A DNA stretch of 64,000 nucleotides, taken from contig JAUWGP010000008.1 in the NCBI GenBank assembly GCA_030606335.1, positions 1-64,000 of the forward strand, in the 5' to 3' direction. Shown here piece after piece: positions 37,771 to 47,920 of this stretch; position 1 is the stretch's first letter; each line of letters opens with the position of its first letter. The DNA comes from Caldifarciminota bacterium (GTDB taxonomy: Bacteria; Hydrothermota; UBA3073). Position numbers and translations under genes: made by a program. The notes beneath the pieces are model-generated. The model was not told where the DNA came from. It saw only the letters and a list, made by a program, of their open reading frames with translations, and did not search any database.

Positions 37771-39660
37771 ATGCTTCTTCTTTGTATCTTCCTCTTAAAT
37801 AATACTGTTTATTACTCTGCAGATAAGCTTATTTATGATTTCGAGGAAGGTAAGATCGTGCTGCAGGAAAGTGCCAGGGTTGATTATAGAAACATAAAGG
37901 TAATTTCTGACAGTCTGGTTTACGATACAGAGACCAAAGATGTTAGGGCATACAAAAACCCTATTTTGTGTATAGATAAGGATACGATTTACGGTAAAAC
38001 CATGGCCTATAACCTGGATTCTGAAAAAGGGATAGCAACTGATGGTAGAAGTAAGGTAGAAAAGGGATGGTTCGAGGGCAAAACTGTAAGGATGGTTGCT
38101 CCCAAAACGCTTAATGTAGACAATGGAAAATTTACAACCTGTGAACTAAATCCACCCCACTACTACTTCTGGGCAAAGTCTCTAAAGATATATGTTGATG
38201 ATATGGTCTATGCAAGACCTTTGGTATTATTTGTACAGGATATACCTGTCTTTTTCCTTCCATTTTGGTTCTTCCCCATAAAGAGCGGCAGATCATCAGG
38301 GTTACTTTTTCCCAAGGTTGGGAGGAGCTCTACTCTTGGAAGATATGTGAGAGACATAGCATACTACTGGGTTATTTCAGATTATATGGATATGACATTC
38401 AATCTCGACTATATGGAAAAAAAGGGACTGGCATTGGGGATTTCATCTGTTTGGCTTTATAGACCAAGGTTATCAGGGAATTTGGACGCCCAATATGTAG
38501 ATGAAAACGGAGTGAAAAGAAGATGGAAACTAAAACTATCACATCGACATAACACACGTGATGGGACTGTAATTGTGGCTAAAGGTGATTTTGTAAGTGA
38601 CCTTTCTTTTAATATGGATTATGAGGATAATGTAATTAGTGAGCTGGAACAGGTAATATCATCATATCTATCATTATCTAAAAGGCTTGGTCCATTCTCG
38701 ACAGGGCTTATAGTGAGGGAAACAAGAGATCTCAAAACCGATGATATTATAGGAGACTATCCACGGATTACCATCTCAGCCCCGTCTATAGGATTATTTG
38801 GGGGGCTTATTTCTTACTCTGGGATTATTCGGAATTCTGTTTACACAGAAGATGTGGAGAGAAGAAGCGAGAACAACCTGAGATTTACACTTCCAAAGAG
38901 GTTGTGGTATTTTAATATTTCTCCAGCTATTGGGGGAAGACTTATACTTTCATATGTAGATAATAGTGTTTCGTATGAGAACTTCTATAATGGTTCAATT
39001 GGGTTTGGTACAGTACTATATGGCAGATCGATATTAAGAAGCCCGGAGTTTAGGCATACTATAAAACCCTATTTCTATTATAAATTCTCCAGATCTAATG
39101 AATTACATACAGAAAACATGGGTGTATCTATACAGAACGACTTTATGACCCTATCCTGGAATGGCGACAAGATTGATCTGGGCAGGATAGATATTAGTAG
39201 TACATGGAATTTTGAAACTCATAAATGGAATCCTGTTGGGATTGTATTTATGACCTCACAAATTTCAGGATTTTCCTTAAGGGGTGGAATGACATGTGAT
39301 ATCTATTCTGACAAACTATACGGGAAATATCTTATATCAAATTATTCACTTTCGAGAGGAAATTTTAGGATGAACCTGACCTATAATATAAAAGAGGATA
39401 GTGATGAGAGTATATGGGGAACTATAAGTATGAAACCAACAAGTGGTTGGAGGATTGAAGGTAATATCAGATATGATCTTAGAAACAGAATGTTAATAAA
39501 TGAGCGTATTTCATTAAAGAGAGACCTACACTGCTGGGAGCTTCAGTTTAACTATCAAAAGTACGGAGATAGATGGAATTATGACTTCAGACTCTATATA
39601 AAGGCAATTCCTGAGGTTAAAGTTGGGAAAGACATAATGGAGATGTTACTTGGGAGTTAA
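37771..39660 (+). CDS. lptD: LPS-assembly protein LptD/OstA-like outer-membrane protein
   Basis: 629 aa. A short signal-like N-terminus is followed by an OstA/LptA-type beta-jellyroll (about 18-150; ADKLIYDFEEGKIVLQESARV, VISDSLVYDTETKDVRAYKNP, TTCELNPPHYYFWAKSLKIY), then a PVFFLPFWFFPIKSGRSSGLLFP block and a long barrel. This architecture is LptD, which inserts LPS into the outer leaflet, so the organism is probably an LPS-bearing diderm. It is shorter than proteobacterial LptD (~780 aa). It lies 4 bases after the BatA-like gene. The paired cysteines of proteobacterial LptD are not evident. Confidence 0.85.
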   Translation: MLLLCIFLLNNTVYYSADKLIYDFEEGKIVLQESARVDYRNIKVISDSLVYDTETKDVRAYKNPILCIDKDTIYGKTMAYNLDSEKGIATDGRSKVEKGWFEGKTVRMVAPKTLNVDNGKFTTCELNPPHYYFWAKSLKIYVDDMVYARPLVLFVQDIPVFFLPFWFFPIKSGRSSGLLFPKVGRSSTLGRYVRDIAYYWVISDYMDMTFNLDYMEKKGLALGISSVWLYRPRLSGNLDAQYVDENGVKRRWKLKLSHRHNTRDGTVIVAKGDFVSDLSFNMDYEDNVISELEQVISSYLSLSKRLGPFSTGLIVRETRDLKTDDIIGDYPRITISAPSIGLFGGLISYSGIIRNSVYTEDVERRSENNLRFTLPKRLWYFNISPAIGGRLILSYVDNSVSYENFYNGSIGFGTVLYGRSILRSPEFRHTIKPYFYYKFSRSNELHTENMGVSIQNDFMTLSWNGDKIDLGRIDISSTWNFETHKWNPVGIVFMTSQISGFSLRGGMTCDIYSDKLYGKYLISNYSLSRGNFRMNLTYNIKEDSDESIWGTISMKPTSGWRIEGNIRYDLRNRMLINERISLKRDLHCWELQFNYQKYGDRWNYDFRLYIKAIPEVKVGKDIMEMLLGS

Positions 39661-39683
39661 AAAGGCAAAACATAAAAAAAAGC

Positions 39684-39712
39684 TTGACATATTTGAATTT
39701 TTATGGTATAAT
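39684..39712 (+). promoter_or_regulatory. Consensus promoter for tuf and the ribosomal cluster
   Basis: TTGACA (39684-39689), 17-base spacer, TATAAT (39707-39712); a leader of about 75 bases precedes the tuf ATG. It is the only full-consensus promoter I can see ahead of the ribosomal genes. Confidence 0.88.
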
Positions 39713-39792
39713 TGTCAACTTGTAGGGTGTTTTTATATTTTCATATTATATATTGGTTATAAATTTAAGTTTAGTGTGAGAAGGAGGTATAT

Positions 39793-40986
39793 ATGGCAAA
39801 GCAAAAGTTTGAGCGCACAAAGCCGCACCTTAATGTTGGGACTATAGGCCATGTGGACCACGGGAAGACTACCCTAACATCTGCTATAACAAGAGTGCTT
39901 TCGCAGAAGGGCTTTGCAGAATTTACTGCGTATGATGAAATAGATAAGGCACCAGAGGAAAAAGCAAGAGGTCTCACGATTCAGCTTTACCACGGAGAGT
40001 ACGAAACAGAAAAACGTCACTATGCTCACATTGACTGTCCGGGACACGCTGATTACATCAAAAACATGATTACTGGTGCAGCACAGATGGATGGAGCCAT
40101 ACTTGTGGTTTCTGCTCCAGATGGAACCCAACCCCAGACAAGGGAACATATTCTGCTTGCAAGACAGGTGAACGTACCTGCAATTGTGGTCTTCATGAAC
40201 AAGACCGATCAGGTGGATGATCCTGAAATTCTTGAGATTGTTGAACTGGAAATAAGAGAATTGCTCACCAAGTATGAATTCCCCGGAGATGATATACCTA
40301 TAGTGAAGGGTAGTGCACTTAAGTGTCTTGAATGTTCATCACCAGATTGTGATGAGTGCAAGCCCATATTAGAGCTTATGACAGAGGTAGACGAGCACAT
40401 ACCCGCACCTAAGAGGGATATCGATAAGCCGTTCTTGATGTCTGTGGAGGATGTATTTACTATAACAGGTAGGGGGACAGTTGCTACCGGAAGAGTTGAG
40501 AGGGGAAAGCTTCTACCTGGTGCAAATGTTGAAATAGTGGGATTTAAACCTACAAGAAAGACAGTTGCCACATCTCTCGAGATGTTTAGAAAGATACTCG
40601 ATGAAACAGTTGCAGGTGATAATGTGGGTATATTACTGAGGGGGGTGGAGAAGGATCAGGTAGAAAGAGGAATGGTTATTGCAAAACCAGGTACCATAAC
40701 ACCACATACAAAGTTTACGACACAGATATATGTGTTAACGAAAGAGGAAGGTGGTAGACATACACCTTTCTTCAAGGGTTATTCTCCGCAGTTCTATTTC
40801 AGGACAATGGATGTTACAGGACATGTAGTGCTGCCCCAGGGTGTAGAGATGGTTATGCCCGGTGATAATGTAGAGCTGGATGCTTCTCTTATATATCCTG
40901 TAGCTATGGAAGAGGGTATGAGATTTGCCATTAGAGAGGGCGGTAGAACTGTTGGTGCAGGTGTCGTTACAAAGGTGCTGGAATAA
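39793..40986 (+). CDS. tuf: Elongation factor Tu
   Basis: 397 aa with SD aaggagg. It is the GTPase that delivers aminoacyl-tRNA to the ribosome. G1 [10 protein letters not shown]3 DCPGHADY, G4 NKTD, G5 GSALK are intact. Two unusual points: the switch I side reads [13 protein letters not shown] where RGITINTAHVEYE is common, and after GSALK there is a four-cysteine segment (C178, C181, C186, C189; CxxC-x4-CxxC) that could bind zinc. It leads the ribosomal cluster. Confidence 0.97.
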   Translation: MAKQKFERTKPHLNVGTIGHVDHGKTTLTSAITRVLSQKGFAEFTAYDEIDKAPEEKARGLTIQLYHGEYETEKRHYAHIDCPGHADYIKNMITGAAQMDGAILVVSAPDGTQPQTREHILLARQVNVPAIVVFMNKTDQVDDPEILEIVELEIRELLTKYEFPGDDIPIVKGSALKCLECSSPDCDECKPILELMTEVDEHIPAPKRDIDKPFLMSVEDVFTITGRGTVATGRVERGKLLPGANVEIVGFKPTRKTVATSLEMFRKILDETVAGDNVGILLRGVEKDQVERGMVIAKPGTITPHTKFTTQIYVLTKEEGGRHTPFFKGYSPQFYFRTMDVTGHVVLPQGVEMVMPGDNVELDASLIYPVAMEEGMRFAIREGGRTVGAGVVTKVLE

Positions 40987-41060
40987 ATTAGAGGTTGGTG
41001 GTAGATAATATTTTAAAAGACCTAAAGGGAAGCATCTAACATAGTTATTATATTTGCTCT

Positions 41061-41096
41061 TCACCGCCTGTGGGTTTTAAGAGCCAGAGGCGGTGA
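41061..41096 (+). promoter_or_regulatory. Hairpin between tuf and rpsJ
   Basis: TCACCGCCT (41061-41069) pairs with AGGCGGTGA (41088-41096); an alternative pairing GCTCT (41056-41060) / AGAGC (41080-41084) overlaps it. No T tail follows, so this is more likely a leader or mRNA-processing structure than a terminator. Confidence 0.5.
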
Positions 41097-41128
41097 TGTT
41101 TGAAATTTATCAATATTACAGTAAGATT

Positions 41129-41434
41129 ATGACAGAGAAGATACGTATAAGGTTGAAGGCTTACGACCATACACTGCTGGATCGCTCCTGCAAGGAGATA
41201 GTTGAAAATGTTAAAAGAACCGGAGCAAAGATATCTGGTCCTGTACCGTTACCTGTTGACCGCAGCCTGTATACAGTACTGAAGTCACCTCATATAGATA
41301 AGAAGTCTCGTGAGCAGTTTGAGCTTAGAATACATAAGAGACTGCTTGATATATATGAACCAACAGAAAAGACTATGGAGGCTTTACGTAAGCTTAATCT
41401 ACCCGCAGGTGTGGATGTTGAGATAAAGGTGTAG
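41129..41434 (+). CDS. rpsJ: 30S ribosomal protein S10
   Basis: 101 aa from the ATG at 41129 ([20 protein letters not shown]), which fits the family length; the frame is open to 41093 but that would add 12 unlikely residues. Head-domain protein of the small subunit and NusE of antitermination complexes. The conserved GPVPLPV and [14 protein letters not shown] segments are present. No SD is evident. First ribosomal protein gene of the cluster, 142 bases after tuf. Confidence 0.96.
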   Translation: MTEKIRIRLKAYDHTLLDRSCKEIVENVKRTGAKISGPVPLPVDRSLYTVLKSPHIDKKSREQFELRIHKRLLDIYEPTEKTMEALRKLNLPAGVDVEIKV

Positions 41435-41524
41435 GATATTTAATGCCAGATTTGTAAGGTTTTCGTTAGCTCCTGAGGGTTAAATACTCAGGATGTATAA
41501 TTTTAATCTGTTTGTTTATAATGT

Positions 41525-42133
41525 ATGAAGGCAATTATAGGCGAAAAGATAGGAATGAGTCAGATTTTCAACGATAAGGGGGTTGTTGTACCCACAACTG
41601 TCGTGAGATGCAAGGGTACTACCATTGTGTGTAAACGAACAGGTGATAAGGATGGTTACAACTCAGTAGTATTGGGATATGGAGTTGCAAAACATCCTAA
41701 CCGACCATACCGGGGCATCTTTAAAAAATCAGGAATAGTTCCTGTTAAAATAATGAAGGAGTTAAGGACTGATAATTTAGAGGGAATAAGTGTGGGTGAG
41801 ACAATCAGTATCTCTCAATTTGAGGTTGGCAATAAGGTTCGTGTTACAGGGATTTCGAAAGGAAAGGGTTTCCAGGGGCCAATCAAGCGTTGGGGATTTC
41901 ACAGGGGTCCTATGAGTCATGGGTCCAAATCGCATCGCACACAGGGTTCATTAGGTGCAAGCGCATATCCAAGCAGAGTATGGAAGGGTAAGAAAATGGC
42001 AGGAAGGATGGGGGGACAAAAGACCACGATAAAAAACCTTGCAATTGTAAAAATAGACGAAGAACAGAATCTTATTTATATTAAAGGAGCTTTGCCAGGC
42101 GTAAGAGGAAGTTATCTTTTTATAAGGAGTTAA
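41525..42133 (+). CDS. rplC: 50S ribosomal protein L3
   Basis: 202 aa. MKAIIGEKIGMSQIF start, then the extended loop VTGISKGKGFQGPIKRWGF and HRTQGSLGASAYPSRVWKGKKMAGRMGG that reaches the peptidyl-transferase centre. The 90-base gap before it contains a CCTGAG/CTCAGG hairpin (near 41477-41495) and no SD; the leader is AT-rich. Confidence 0.97.
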   Translation: MKAIIGEKIGMSQIFNDKGVVVPTTVVRCKGTTIVCKRTGDKDGYNSVVLGYGVAKHPNRPYRGIFKKSGIVPVKIMKELRTDNLEGISVGETISISQFEVGNKVRVTGISKGKGFQGPIKRWGFHRGPMSHGSKSHRTQGSLGASAYPSRVWKGKKMAGRMGGQKTTIKNLAIVKIDEEQNLIYIKGALPGVRGSYLFIRS

Positions 42134-42201
42134 ATTATTTTAGGTATTAGTCACAGAGATACCTTCAAAATATATTAAATTTATAATATATAGTTTTATA
42201 C

Positions 42202-42843
42202 ATGACCTTAAGTAATATGAAAGTAAACGTATATTCAAAAGATGGCACTATTGCTGGGAACAGAAAGCTTTCAGTCTCTATATTCGAGCAGGAAGTGAAT
42301 GAGATACTCGTATCTGAGATTGTTAGAGCCTATATGGCAACCGCAAGACAGGGAACAGCCTCGGCCAAGACGAGGGGCGAGGTTAGAGGTGGTGGTAGAA
42401 AGCCCAGACGTCAGAAACATACAGGAATGACAAGGGCTGGCTCTATAAGGTCGCCAATTTGGAAAGGAGGAGGTGTAGTATTTGGTCCACGACCAAGGGA
42501 CTATAGTATAGATATACCCAAAAAGAAGAAAAGGCTTGCGCTCCTCTCGTCCCTTTCATTTATGGCAAAAGAGGGTAAGGTTATTATAGTAGATGATATA
42601 AGCATGGAGCAATCGAAGACCAGTATATTTTACGATATGATAAAAAAGTTGGGTTTTAAGGACCGAACTAAGTTGCTTTTTGTGCTTGACAAAAAAGATG
42701 ATAATGTGTATAAATCTGGTAGAAACATTCCAGGTGTAAACTTTACTACTTCTTCTGGACTTAATGTCCTGGATATATTATCAGCGAACACAGTTATATT
42801 TTCTATAAAAGGTCTTGATTCTCTGGAGGAAAGACTTGGATAA
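42202..42843 (+). CDS. rplD: 50S ribosomal protein L4
   Basis: 213 aa; an internal ATG at 42220 (MKVNVYSKDG) matches the family start better and may be the true one. The conserved exit-tunnel loop TARQGTASAKTRGEVRGGGRKPRRQKHTGMTRAGSIRSP and GGGVVFGPRPRDY are split here only by my quoting. In other bacteria L4 autoregulates the S10 operon. No SD lies at either start. Confidence 0.96.
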   Translation: MTLSNMKVNVYSKDGTIAGNRKLSVSIFEQEVNEILVSEIVRAYMATARQGTASAKTRGEVRGGGRKPRRQKHTGMTRAGSIRSPIWKGGGVVFGPRPRDYSIDIPKKKKRLALLSSLSFMAKEGKVIIVDDISMEQSKTSIFYDMIKKLGFKDRTKLLFVLDKKDDNVYKSGRNIPGVNFTTSSGLNVLDILSANTVIFSIKGLDSLEERLG

Positions 42844-43129
42844 GGATGCAAGAAATATAATAATATCACCCGTTCTCACCGAGAAGGCTATAAAGATGAA
42901 GGCAGAAACCAATAGTTATACCTTCTGGGTTGACGTTAATGCGAATAAGATTGAGATAGGTAAGGCGGTTGAAGAGTTATTTAAGGTTAAGCCTTTGGGT
43001 GTCAGAACATATAACTTAAGGGGTAAACCAAAGAGACTTGGTCGTTGGACGGGGCGAAGGCCAAGAAGGAAGAAGGCAATTGTAAGGCTTAAAGAGGGTG
43101 ATACAGTAACCGCATTTGAGGGAATGTAA
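42836..43129 (+). CDS. rplW: 50S ribosomal protein L23 (TTG start)
   Basis: 97 aa. The TTG at 42836 is chosen because an SD (ggagg, 42824-42828) sits 7 bases upstream and the product then begins [18 protein letters not shown], as in the family; the frame is also open further upstream. It overlaps the end of rplD by 8 bases, so translation is probably coupled. L23 lies at the tunnel exit and docks trigger factor and SRP. Confidence 0.93.
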   Translation: MDKDARNIIISPVLTEKAIKMKAETNSYTFWVDVNANKIEIGKAVEELFKVKPLGVRTYNLRGKPKRLGRWTGRRPRRKKAIVRLKEGDTVTAFEGM

Positions 43130-43130
43130 T

Positions 43131-43952
43131 ATGCTTAAAAAGACCAAACCCACAACTCCGCCAAGGAGACATATGAGCTTTGAGGATTTCTCTTCGTTAT
43201 CAAAGGTGAGACCCTTAAAGGCACTAACACGTCCACTGAAGTCAAAAGCAGGTAGGGATTCGAAAGGTAGGATAACTGTTCGACATAGAGGAGGCGGAGC
43301 AAAAAGGGTTTTACGACTAATTGATTTCAAAAGAGAAAAGCATGGAATAGAGGCGAAGGTAACCCATATCGAATATGATCCGAATAGAGGGGCGCGAATT
43401 GCTCGACTTTCCTATTTAGATGGCGAAAAGAGATATATAATTTGCCCCGGGGGTTTGTCAATTGGAGACAGGGTTGTATCTGGAGAAGATGCACCAATTA
43501 AAATCGGGAATGCTCTTCCTTTGAGAAAAATTCCACCTGGAATGGATATCCATAATATAGAGTTTGAGCCTGGAAGGGGAGGCAAACTTATAAGGGCAGC
43601 AGGTACATCTGCAAAGATACTCGCAAAAGAGGGTAAGTATGCACATGTAGTCCTTTCATCTGGGGAAATAAGACTTATCCACATTAACTGTTTTGCCACA
43701 CTTGGCCAGGTGTCAAATCCGGATCACCGCGCCGTCGTTATAGGTAAGGCAGGCAGGATGAGACATATGGGAAGGAGACCTAAGGTTAGAGGTGTTGCAA
43801 TGAATCCTGTGGACCATCCGATGGGTGGAGGGGAAGGAAGAAGCAAAGGACATATTCCGAGGTCACCAACCGGTGTACCCTCAAAGGGGAAAAAGACGAG
43901 AAAACGCAAAAAACCGTCAAATAAGTTCATTATAAAGAGAAGGAGAAAATAG
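43131..43952 (+). CDS. rplB: 50S ribosomal protein L2
   Basis: 273 aa from the ATG at 43131 (SD gaggg overlapping the rplW end). Core motifs [35 protein letters not shown] and the C-terminal [21 protein letters not shown] with the peptidyl-transferase-associated histidine ([12 protein letters not shown]). One base separates it from rplW. Confidence 0.97.
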   Translation: MLKKTKPTTPPRRHMSFEDFSSLSKVRPLKALTRPLKSKAGRDSKGRITVRHRGGGAKRVLRLIDFKREKHGIEAKVTHIEYDPNRGARIARLSYLDGEKRYIICPGGLSIGDRVVSGEDAPIKIGNALPLRKIPPGMDIHNIEFEPGRGGKLIRAAGTSAKILAKEGKYAHVVLSSGEIRLIHINCFATLGQVSNPDHRAVVIGKAGRMRHMGRRPKVRGVAMNPVDHPMGGGEGRSKGHIPRSPTGVPSKGKKTRKRKKPSNKFIIKRRRK

Positions 43953-44035
43953 GGCTTAATAAACCATTCTATTCTTTTTTATTTTACAGTAAGCATTATG
44001 GTTAAGTGTTGGTTATCACGAGGTTTGGGGGTGTA

Positions 44036-44311
44036 ATGGCAAGATCACTAAAAAAAGGACCCTACGTAGATGAAAAGTTATTTAAAAAGATAAAGAGTGG
44101 AGGTAGTAAAACAATAAAGACTTGGGCAAGAAGGTCTATGATTACACCTGAGTTTGTTGGGCATACCATTCAGATTCACAACGGTAATAGATTTATTCCT
44201 GTATATATAACAGAGAATATGGTAGGTCACAAGCTTGCCGAATTTGCACCGAGTAAGCTTTTTAGACAGCATGGTGGTAAGAAAGCGAAAGAGGCAAGGA
44301 GGAAGCCATAA
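44036..44311 (+). CDS. rpsS: 30S ribosomal protein S19
   Basis: 91 aa from the ATG at 44036 (SD gggggt), beginning [15 protein letters not shown]. Conserved [17 protein letters not shown] and [13 protein letters not shown]. An 83-base gap separates it from rplB. The stop overlaps the rplV start (TAATG). Confidence 0.97.
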   Translation: MARSLKKGPYVDEKLFKKIKSGGSKTIKTWARRSMITPEFVGHTIQIHNGNRFIPVYITENMVGHKLAEFAPSKLFRQHGGKKAKEARRKP

Positions 44312-44664
44312 TGGAGGGCATTGCCTACCAAAAATACTTGAGGGGTTCTCCCAAAAAGCTTGCAAGGTTGGTGTCTTCACTCCGTAATATGAGTGTCGAG
44401 AAGGCACTTGCAGTGATGCGACAGTTGCCATCTACACATACGAGGCTTGTCGAGAAGGCTATTAAGTCAGCCTATGCTAATTTAAATGTAAAGAAGGATG
44501 GAGAGTTAAACGAGTCAGATACCTTCGTAAAATTAATTATTGTGGAACAGAGCTTCAGGTTGAAAAGATTAAATCCCAGAGCACGAGGCAGGGCAGATAT
44601 AATACAGAGAAGGTTCAGTCATCTGAAGTGTGTGGTTACAGACGAAGTGATCAGTCATCGGTGA
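44311..44664 (+). CDS. rplV: 50S ribosomal protein L22
   Basis: 117 aa; SD aggagg inside the end of rpsS, ATG overlapping its stop by one base. The tunnel-lining loop and the signature IVEQSFRLKRLNPRARGRAD are visible. The hairpin loop resembles the standard type; nothing odd in length. Confidence 0.97.
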   Translation: MEGIAYQKYLRGSPKKLARLVSSLRNMSVEKALAVMRQLPSTHTRLVEKAIKSAYANLNVKKDGELNESDTFVKLIIVEQSFRLKRLNPRARGRADIIQRRFSHLKCVVTDEVISHR

Positions 44665-44851
44665 GGAAAAATAAGTGTATCAGAGGATCAGAATATCAGT
44701 AGGAAGAACATCAGTAAATCAGGTTTGAGAGGTTTATACCTGGTATTCTGATATACTTTGTAATTTACTGATTACCGGTGACCGATAACCAATATGTGAA
44801 TTCGGTATTTTCCGGTGTTGTTAACACTTAGTTTAAAGATAGGGAGGTTTA
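44665..44851 (+). repeat. ATCAG-family repeat inserted between rplV and rpsC
   Basis: 187 bases with no gene. ATCAGAATATCAG and ACATCAGTAAATCAG on the left, TTCTGATATACTTTG and TTTACTGATTACCGG on the right: a self-complementary element related to 15125-15251, inside an operon that is usually tightly packed. Confidence 0.6.
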
Positions 44852-45484
44852 GTGGGACAAAAGACGCATCCATACGGATTCAGGCTGGGTATAACAAAGG
44901 ATTGGAATTCTCGCTGGATAACAAAGAAAAAGTTCAAGACATACATTGCAGAAGATAGTACAATTAGAAAGTATATAATTGAGAGATTTATACGAGCTGC
45001 TATATCAAAGATAGAGATAGAACGAACAGAGGCAAGACTTACAGTTACAATACATAGCGCAAGACCAGGTATAATAATTGGAAGAAGGGGAGTTGAGGTG
45101 GAAAGATTGAGAAACGAACTTGCGTTGTTAACCAAGGGTAAAGATGTATATATTAATATAGAAGAGGTTAAGACTCCCGAGACAGATTCTCGTATAGTTG
45201 CCCAGAATATAGCAAGACAGATAGAGGAGAGAGTTTCATATAGGAGAGCTATGAAACGTTCTGTACAGCAGGCTATACGTATGGGTGCATTGGGTATAAA
45301 AGTAATGTGTAAAGGAAGACTTGGTGGTGCTGAGATTGCCAGGACTGAGTGGTATAGAGAAGGAAGGGTCCCACTTCAAACCCTAAGAGCTGATATTGAC
45401 TATTCCTATGTACCATCAAATACTATTTCTGGAGTTGTAAGTGTCAAGGTTTGGATATATAAGGGAAATCTTGAGATAACTTAA
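44852..45484 (+). CDS. rpsC: 30S ribosomal protein S3 (GTG start)
   Basis: 210 aa from GTG 44852 (the protein begins MGQKTHPYGFRLGITKDWNS), with SD gggaggt. KH domain GRRGVEVERLRNEL and the C-terminal S3 domain (GRLGGAEIARTEWYREGRVPLQTLRADIDY) are complete. Helps form the mRNA entry site. Confidence 0.97.
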   Translation: MGQKTHPYGFRLGITKDWNSRWITKKKFKTYIAEDSTIRKYIIERFIRAAISKIEIERTEARLTVTIHSARPGIIIGRRGVEVERLRNELALLTKGKDVYINIEEVKTPETDSRIVAQNIARQIEERVSYRRAMKRSVQQAIRMGALGIKVMCKGRLGGAEIARTEWYREGRVPLQTLRADIDYSYVPSNTISGVVSVKVWIYKGNLEIT

Positions 45485-45677
45485 TTACTTAATAACTCAA
45501 CAACTTAACATATTTGTATTAATCTGTTTTATCTGTATTCAATTTTGTATTTGCTTTGGACCTTAACCGAATATAAACAGGAAGGCGTTTTATAATCGCA
45601 GAAAAAAGTCCCCCGGCTCCTTAGAAATGTGGGATTTATAAAATCTTGATAATCTGCGAGAATCTGCGTCCTAAAAT
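45485..45677 (+). other. Non-coding gap between rpsC and rplP
   Basis: 193 bases without a gene or strong hairpin. It ends in AATCTGCGTCCTAAAA, a phrase repeated just before korB (AGATCTGCGTCCTAAAA, near 58086) and tRNA-Thr (TATCTGCGTCCCAAAA, near 15334), so it carries a dispersed repeat end. Confidence 0.5.
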
Positions 45678-46106
45678 ATGCTACAACCATCAAGAGTAAA
45701 ATACAGAAAGCAGCACAGAGGTAGAATGAAGGGAATAGCTACACGGGGGGCATCGGTTGCTTTCGGGGAATATGCATTAAAGACACTGGAACCTGCATGG
45801 ATTACTCAGCGCCAGATAGAGGCTGCCAGGGTTGCGATATCAAGGTATCTTAAGAGATCGGGTAAGTTATGGATAAGGATATTTCCCGACAAACCTATCA
45901 CAAAAAAACCTGCTGAGACAAGGATGGGGAAGGGTAAAGGCTCTCCAGAATTTTGGGTAGCTGTTGTGAAACCAGGGAGAATATTGTTTGAACTTGGTGG
46001 TATACCTGAAAACCAAGCCAGAGAGGCGCTGAGACTTGGGGCATCGAAGCTTCCCGTGAGGAGTAGGATTGTAAAGAGAAAAGGAGGTATTGGTGAAGCC
46101 CTTTGA
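45678..46106 (+). CDS. rplP: 50S ribosomal protein L16
   Basis: 142 aa. [19 protein letters not shown] start, then ALEP-type [25 protein letters not shown] and the [19 protein letters not shown] segment that contacts the A site. No SD; the start follows a repeat end directly. The next gene starts within its last codons. Confidence 0.97.
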   Translation: MLQPSRVKYRKQHRGRMKGIATRGASVAFGEYALKTLEPAWITQRQIEAARVAISRYLKRSGKLWIRIFPDKPITKKPAETRMGKGKGSPEFWVAVVKPGRILFELGGIPENQAREALRLGASKLPVRSRIVKRKGGIGEAL

Positions 46107-46287
46107 ATTACGTGAATTCTCTGAGGATGAATTGATGCAAAAAATACACGATTTGCGTGAAGAACTAATGACTCTAAGATTTAAGAAGCACAGTGAAACT
46201 CCTAAGCCATCTGACATGAAAAAGATACAATTAGAGATAGCGAGGATAAAGACTATATTGAGAGAAAGAAAAGCTGAAAAAAAATAA
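46093..46287 (+). CDS. rpmC: 50S ribosomal protein L29 (GTG start)
   Basis: 64 aa. GTG at 46093 is 5 bases after SD aaggagg (46081-46087); the in-frame TTG at 46090 is too close. Product [32 protein letters not shown], a two-helix protein near the tunnel exit. It overlaps rplP by 14 bases. Confidence 0.94.
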   Translation: MKPFELREFSEDELMQKIHDLREELMTLRFKKHSETPKPSDMKKIQLEIARIKTILRERKAEKK

Positions 46288-46379
46288 ATTTTAGAAATAT
46301 ATACAAGCAAACAGTCATCAGGCGAGTTTTTAATTTCTAAGTTTTTTACAAGATATTTTGGTTGATAGGGAGATAGAAT

Positions 46380-46613
46380 ATGAGAAAGAGGTTTTTGGGC
46401 AAAGTCATCTCTGATAAGATGGACAAGTCCCGTTTAGTTAAGATATCCCTCACAAAGAGACACCCGTTGGTAGGAAAGGTGGTTAAAAAGAATATAAAGT
46501 TGATGTGCCACGATGAAAATAACAGCACCAAGGTGGGTGACAAGGTGGTTGTAGAAGAAACAAGACCATTATCCAAGGTAAAACATTTCAGGATAGTAGA
46601 GGTGAAGAAATGA
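46380..46613 (+). CDS. rpsQ: 30S ribosomal protein S17
   Basis: 77 aa OB-fold protein. Conserved [20 protein letters not shown] and [31 protein letters not shown] gggaga upstream; a 92-base AT-rich gap separates it from rpmC. The stop overlaps the rplN start (ATGA). Confidence 0.97.
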   Translation: MRKRFLGKVISDKMDKSRLVKISLTKRHPLVGKVVKKNIKLMCHDENNSTKVGDKVVVEETRPLSKVKHFRIVEVKK

Positions 46614-46978
46614 TTACGTTTCGGACAAGGTTGGAGATAGCGGATAACTCAGGAGCTAAGATTGGAATGTGTATTGGAATTCCCGGTTACTCCAGAGTGA
46701 GATATGCTAAGCCAGGAGATATTATAGTGGTCACAGTAAAGGAGGCAGTGCCGAGGAGTCAGATAAAGAGAGGGAGTATTCAAAAGGCAGTTATTGTTCG
46801 CACAAGAAAAGAAACAAGAAGAAAGGATGGTAGTTACGTGAGGTTTGATGATAATGCTTGTGTACTGATAAATAACCAACTTGAACCAGTCGGGACCAGG
46901 GTTTTTGGACCGGTTGCTAGAGAATTGAGGGACAAAAATTTTATGAAGATAGTATCACTGGCACCGGAAGTGGTTTAA
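46610..46978 (+). CDS. rplN: 50S ribosomal protein L14
   Basis: 122 aa, exactly family length. [26 protein letters not shown] start, [23 protein letters not shown] and the typical [24 protein letters not shown] end. Coupled to rpsQ by a 4-base overlap. Confidence 0.97.
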   Translation: MITFRTRLEIADNSGAKIGMCIGIPGYSRVRYAKPGDIIVVTVKEAVPRSQIKRGSIQKAVIVRTRKETRRKDGSYVRFDDNACVLINNQLEPVGTRVFGPVARELRDKNFMKIVSLAPEVV

Positions 46979-47026
46979 ATATTTTATTTTTTATGATATC
47001 TTTAAAAGTTCATTAAATGGTAAGAT

Positions 47027-47335
47027 ATGAAAATTAAGAAGAATGATACTGTAAAGGTAATTTTAGGAGAATATAAGGGAAAAACCGGAAAGGTTTTGAA
47101 AGTATTTCCCCGTAAGTCGATGCTTATAGTTGAGAGCATTAATTTTCAAAAAAGGCATATGCGTGCACGTTCTGCAGAAGAACCAGGTGGGATAGTGCAG
47201 AAAGAGGGTCCAGTTAATATATCAAATGTTATGTTGATATGTCCAAAGTGCAGAGAAGCTGTTAGGGTCTCACTAACCAGGCTCGGAGATAAGAGCGTGA
47301 GAAAATGTAAGAGCTGTTCCGAGATGATAGATTAA
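47027..47335 (+). CDS. rplX: 50S ribosomal protein L24
   Basis: 102 aa. KOW domain (KKNDTVKVILGEYKGKTGKVLKVFP) and a C-terminal zinc-ribbon-like region (CPKC and CKSC). First protein to bind 23S rRNA during 50S assembly. Only a weak SD (ggtaag) precedes the start. Confidence 0.96.
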   Translation: MKIKKNDTVKVILGEYKGKTGKVLKVFPRKSMLIVESINFQKRHMRARSAEEPGGIVQKEGPVNISNVMLICPKCREAVRVSLTRLGDKSVRKCKSCSEMID

Positions 47336-47364
47336 GTTTGATGAGTTTGATATAAAGATAAGTT

Positions 47365-47910
47365 ATGGCAAGAATTAAGGATTTATATAATGAGACTGTG
47401 TTACCTGCTATGATGAAGGGCTTTGAGTATAAGAATGTATATGAGGTACCCCATCTAGTAAAAATCGTCGTTAATATTGGGCTTGGTGAGGCAGTAGGTG
47501 ATTCCAAGCTTATAGATATTGTATCATCCGACATTGCAATTATCACAGGACAGAAACCACTGATTATAAAAGCAAAGAGATCTGTTGCATCTTTTAAACT
47601 CAGAAAGGGAAAACCAATAGGTCTTAAGGTAACACTGCGGGGTAATAGGATGTATGAGTTTTTCGATAGGCTGAATAATTTTGCTATGCCCAGGATAAGA
47701 GACTTTCGCGGTATAGATCCTGATGCCTTTGATGGAAGCGGTAATTATAATTTGGGTATTACTGAGCATACGATATTCCCTGAAATAAAATTTGATAAGG
47801 TTAAGTTTAACTTTGGGATGGATATAAATTTTGTTACAACAGCACGGACTGACGAGGAGGCATTTGAGCTTTTAAAAGGTCTTGGAATGCCGTTTAAAAG
47901 CAAGCAATAG
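47365..47910 (+). CDS. rplE: 50S ribosomal protein L5
   Basis: 181 aa. Conserved [30 protein letters not shown], and [14 protein letters not shown] with the [17 protein letters not shown] end. Binds 5S rRNA. Followed after 10 bases by rpsN. Confidence 0.97.
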   Translation: MARIKDLYNETVLPAMMKGFEYKNVYEVPHLVKIVVNIGLGEAVGDSKLIDIVSSDIAIITGQKPLIIKAKRSVASFKLRKGKPIGLKVTLRGNRMYEFFDRLNNFAMPRIRDFRGIDPDAFDGSGNYNLGITEHTIFPEIKFDKVKFNFGMDINFVTTARTDEEAFELLKGLGMPFKSKQ

Positions 47911-47920
47911 AAGGGGGCAT

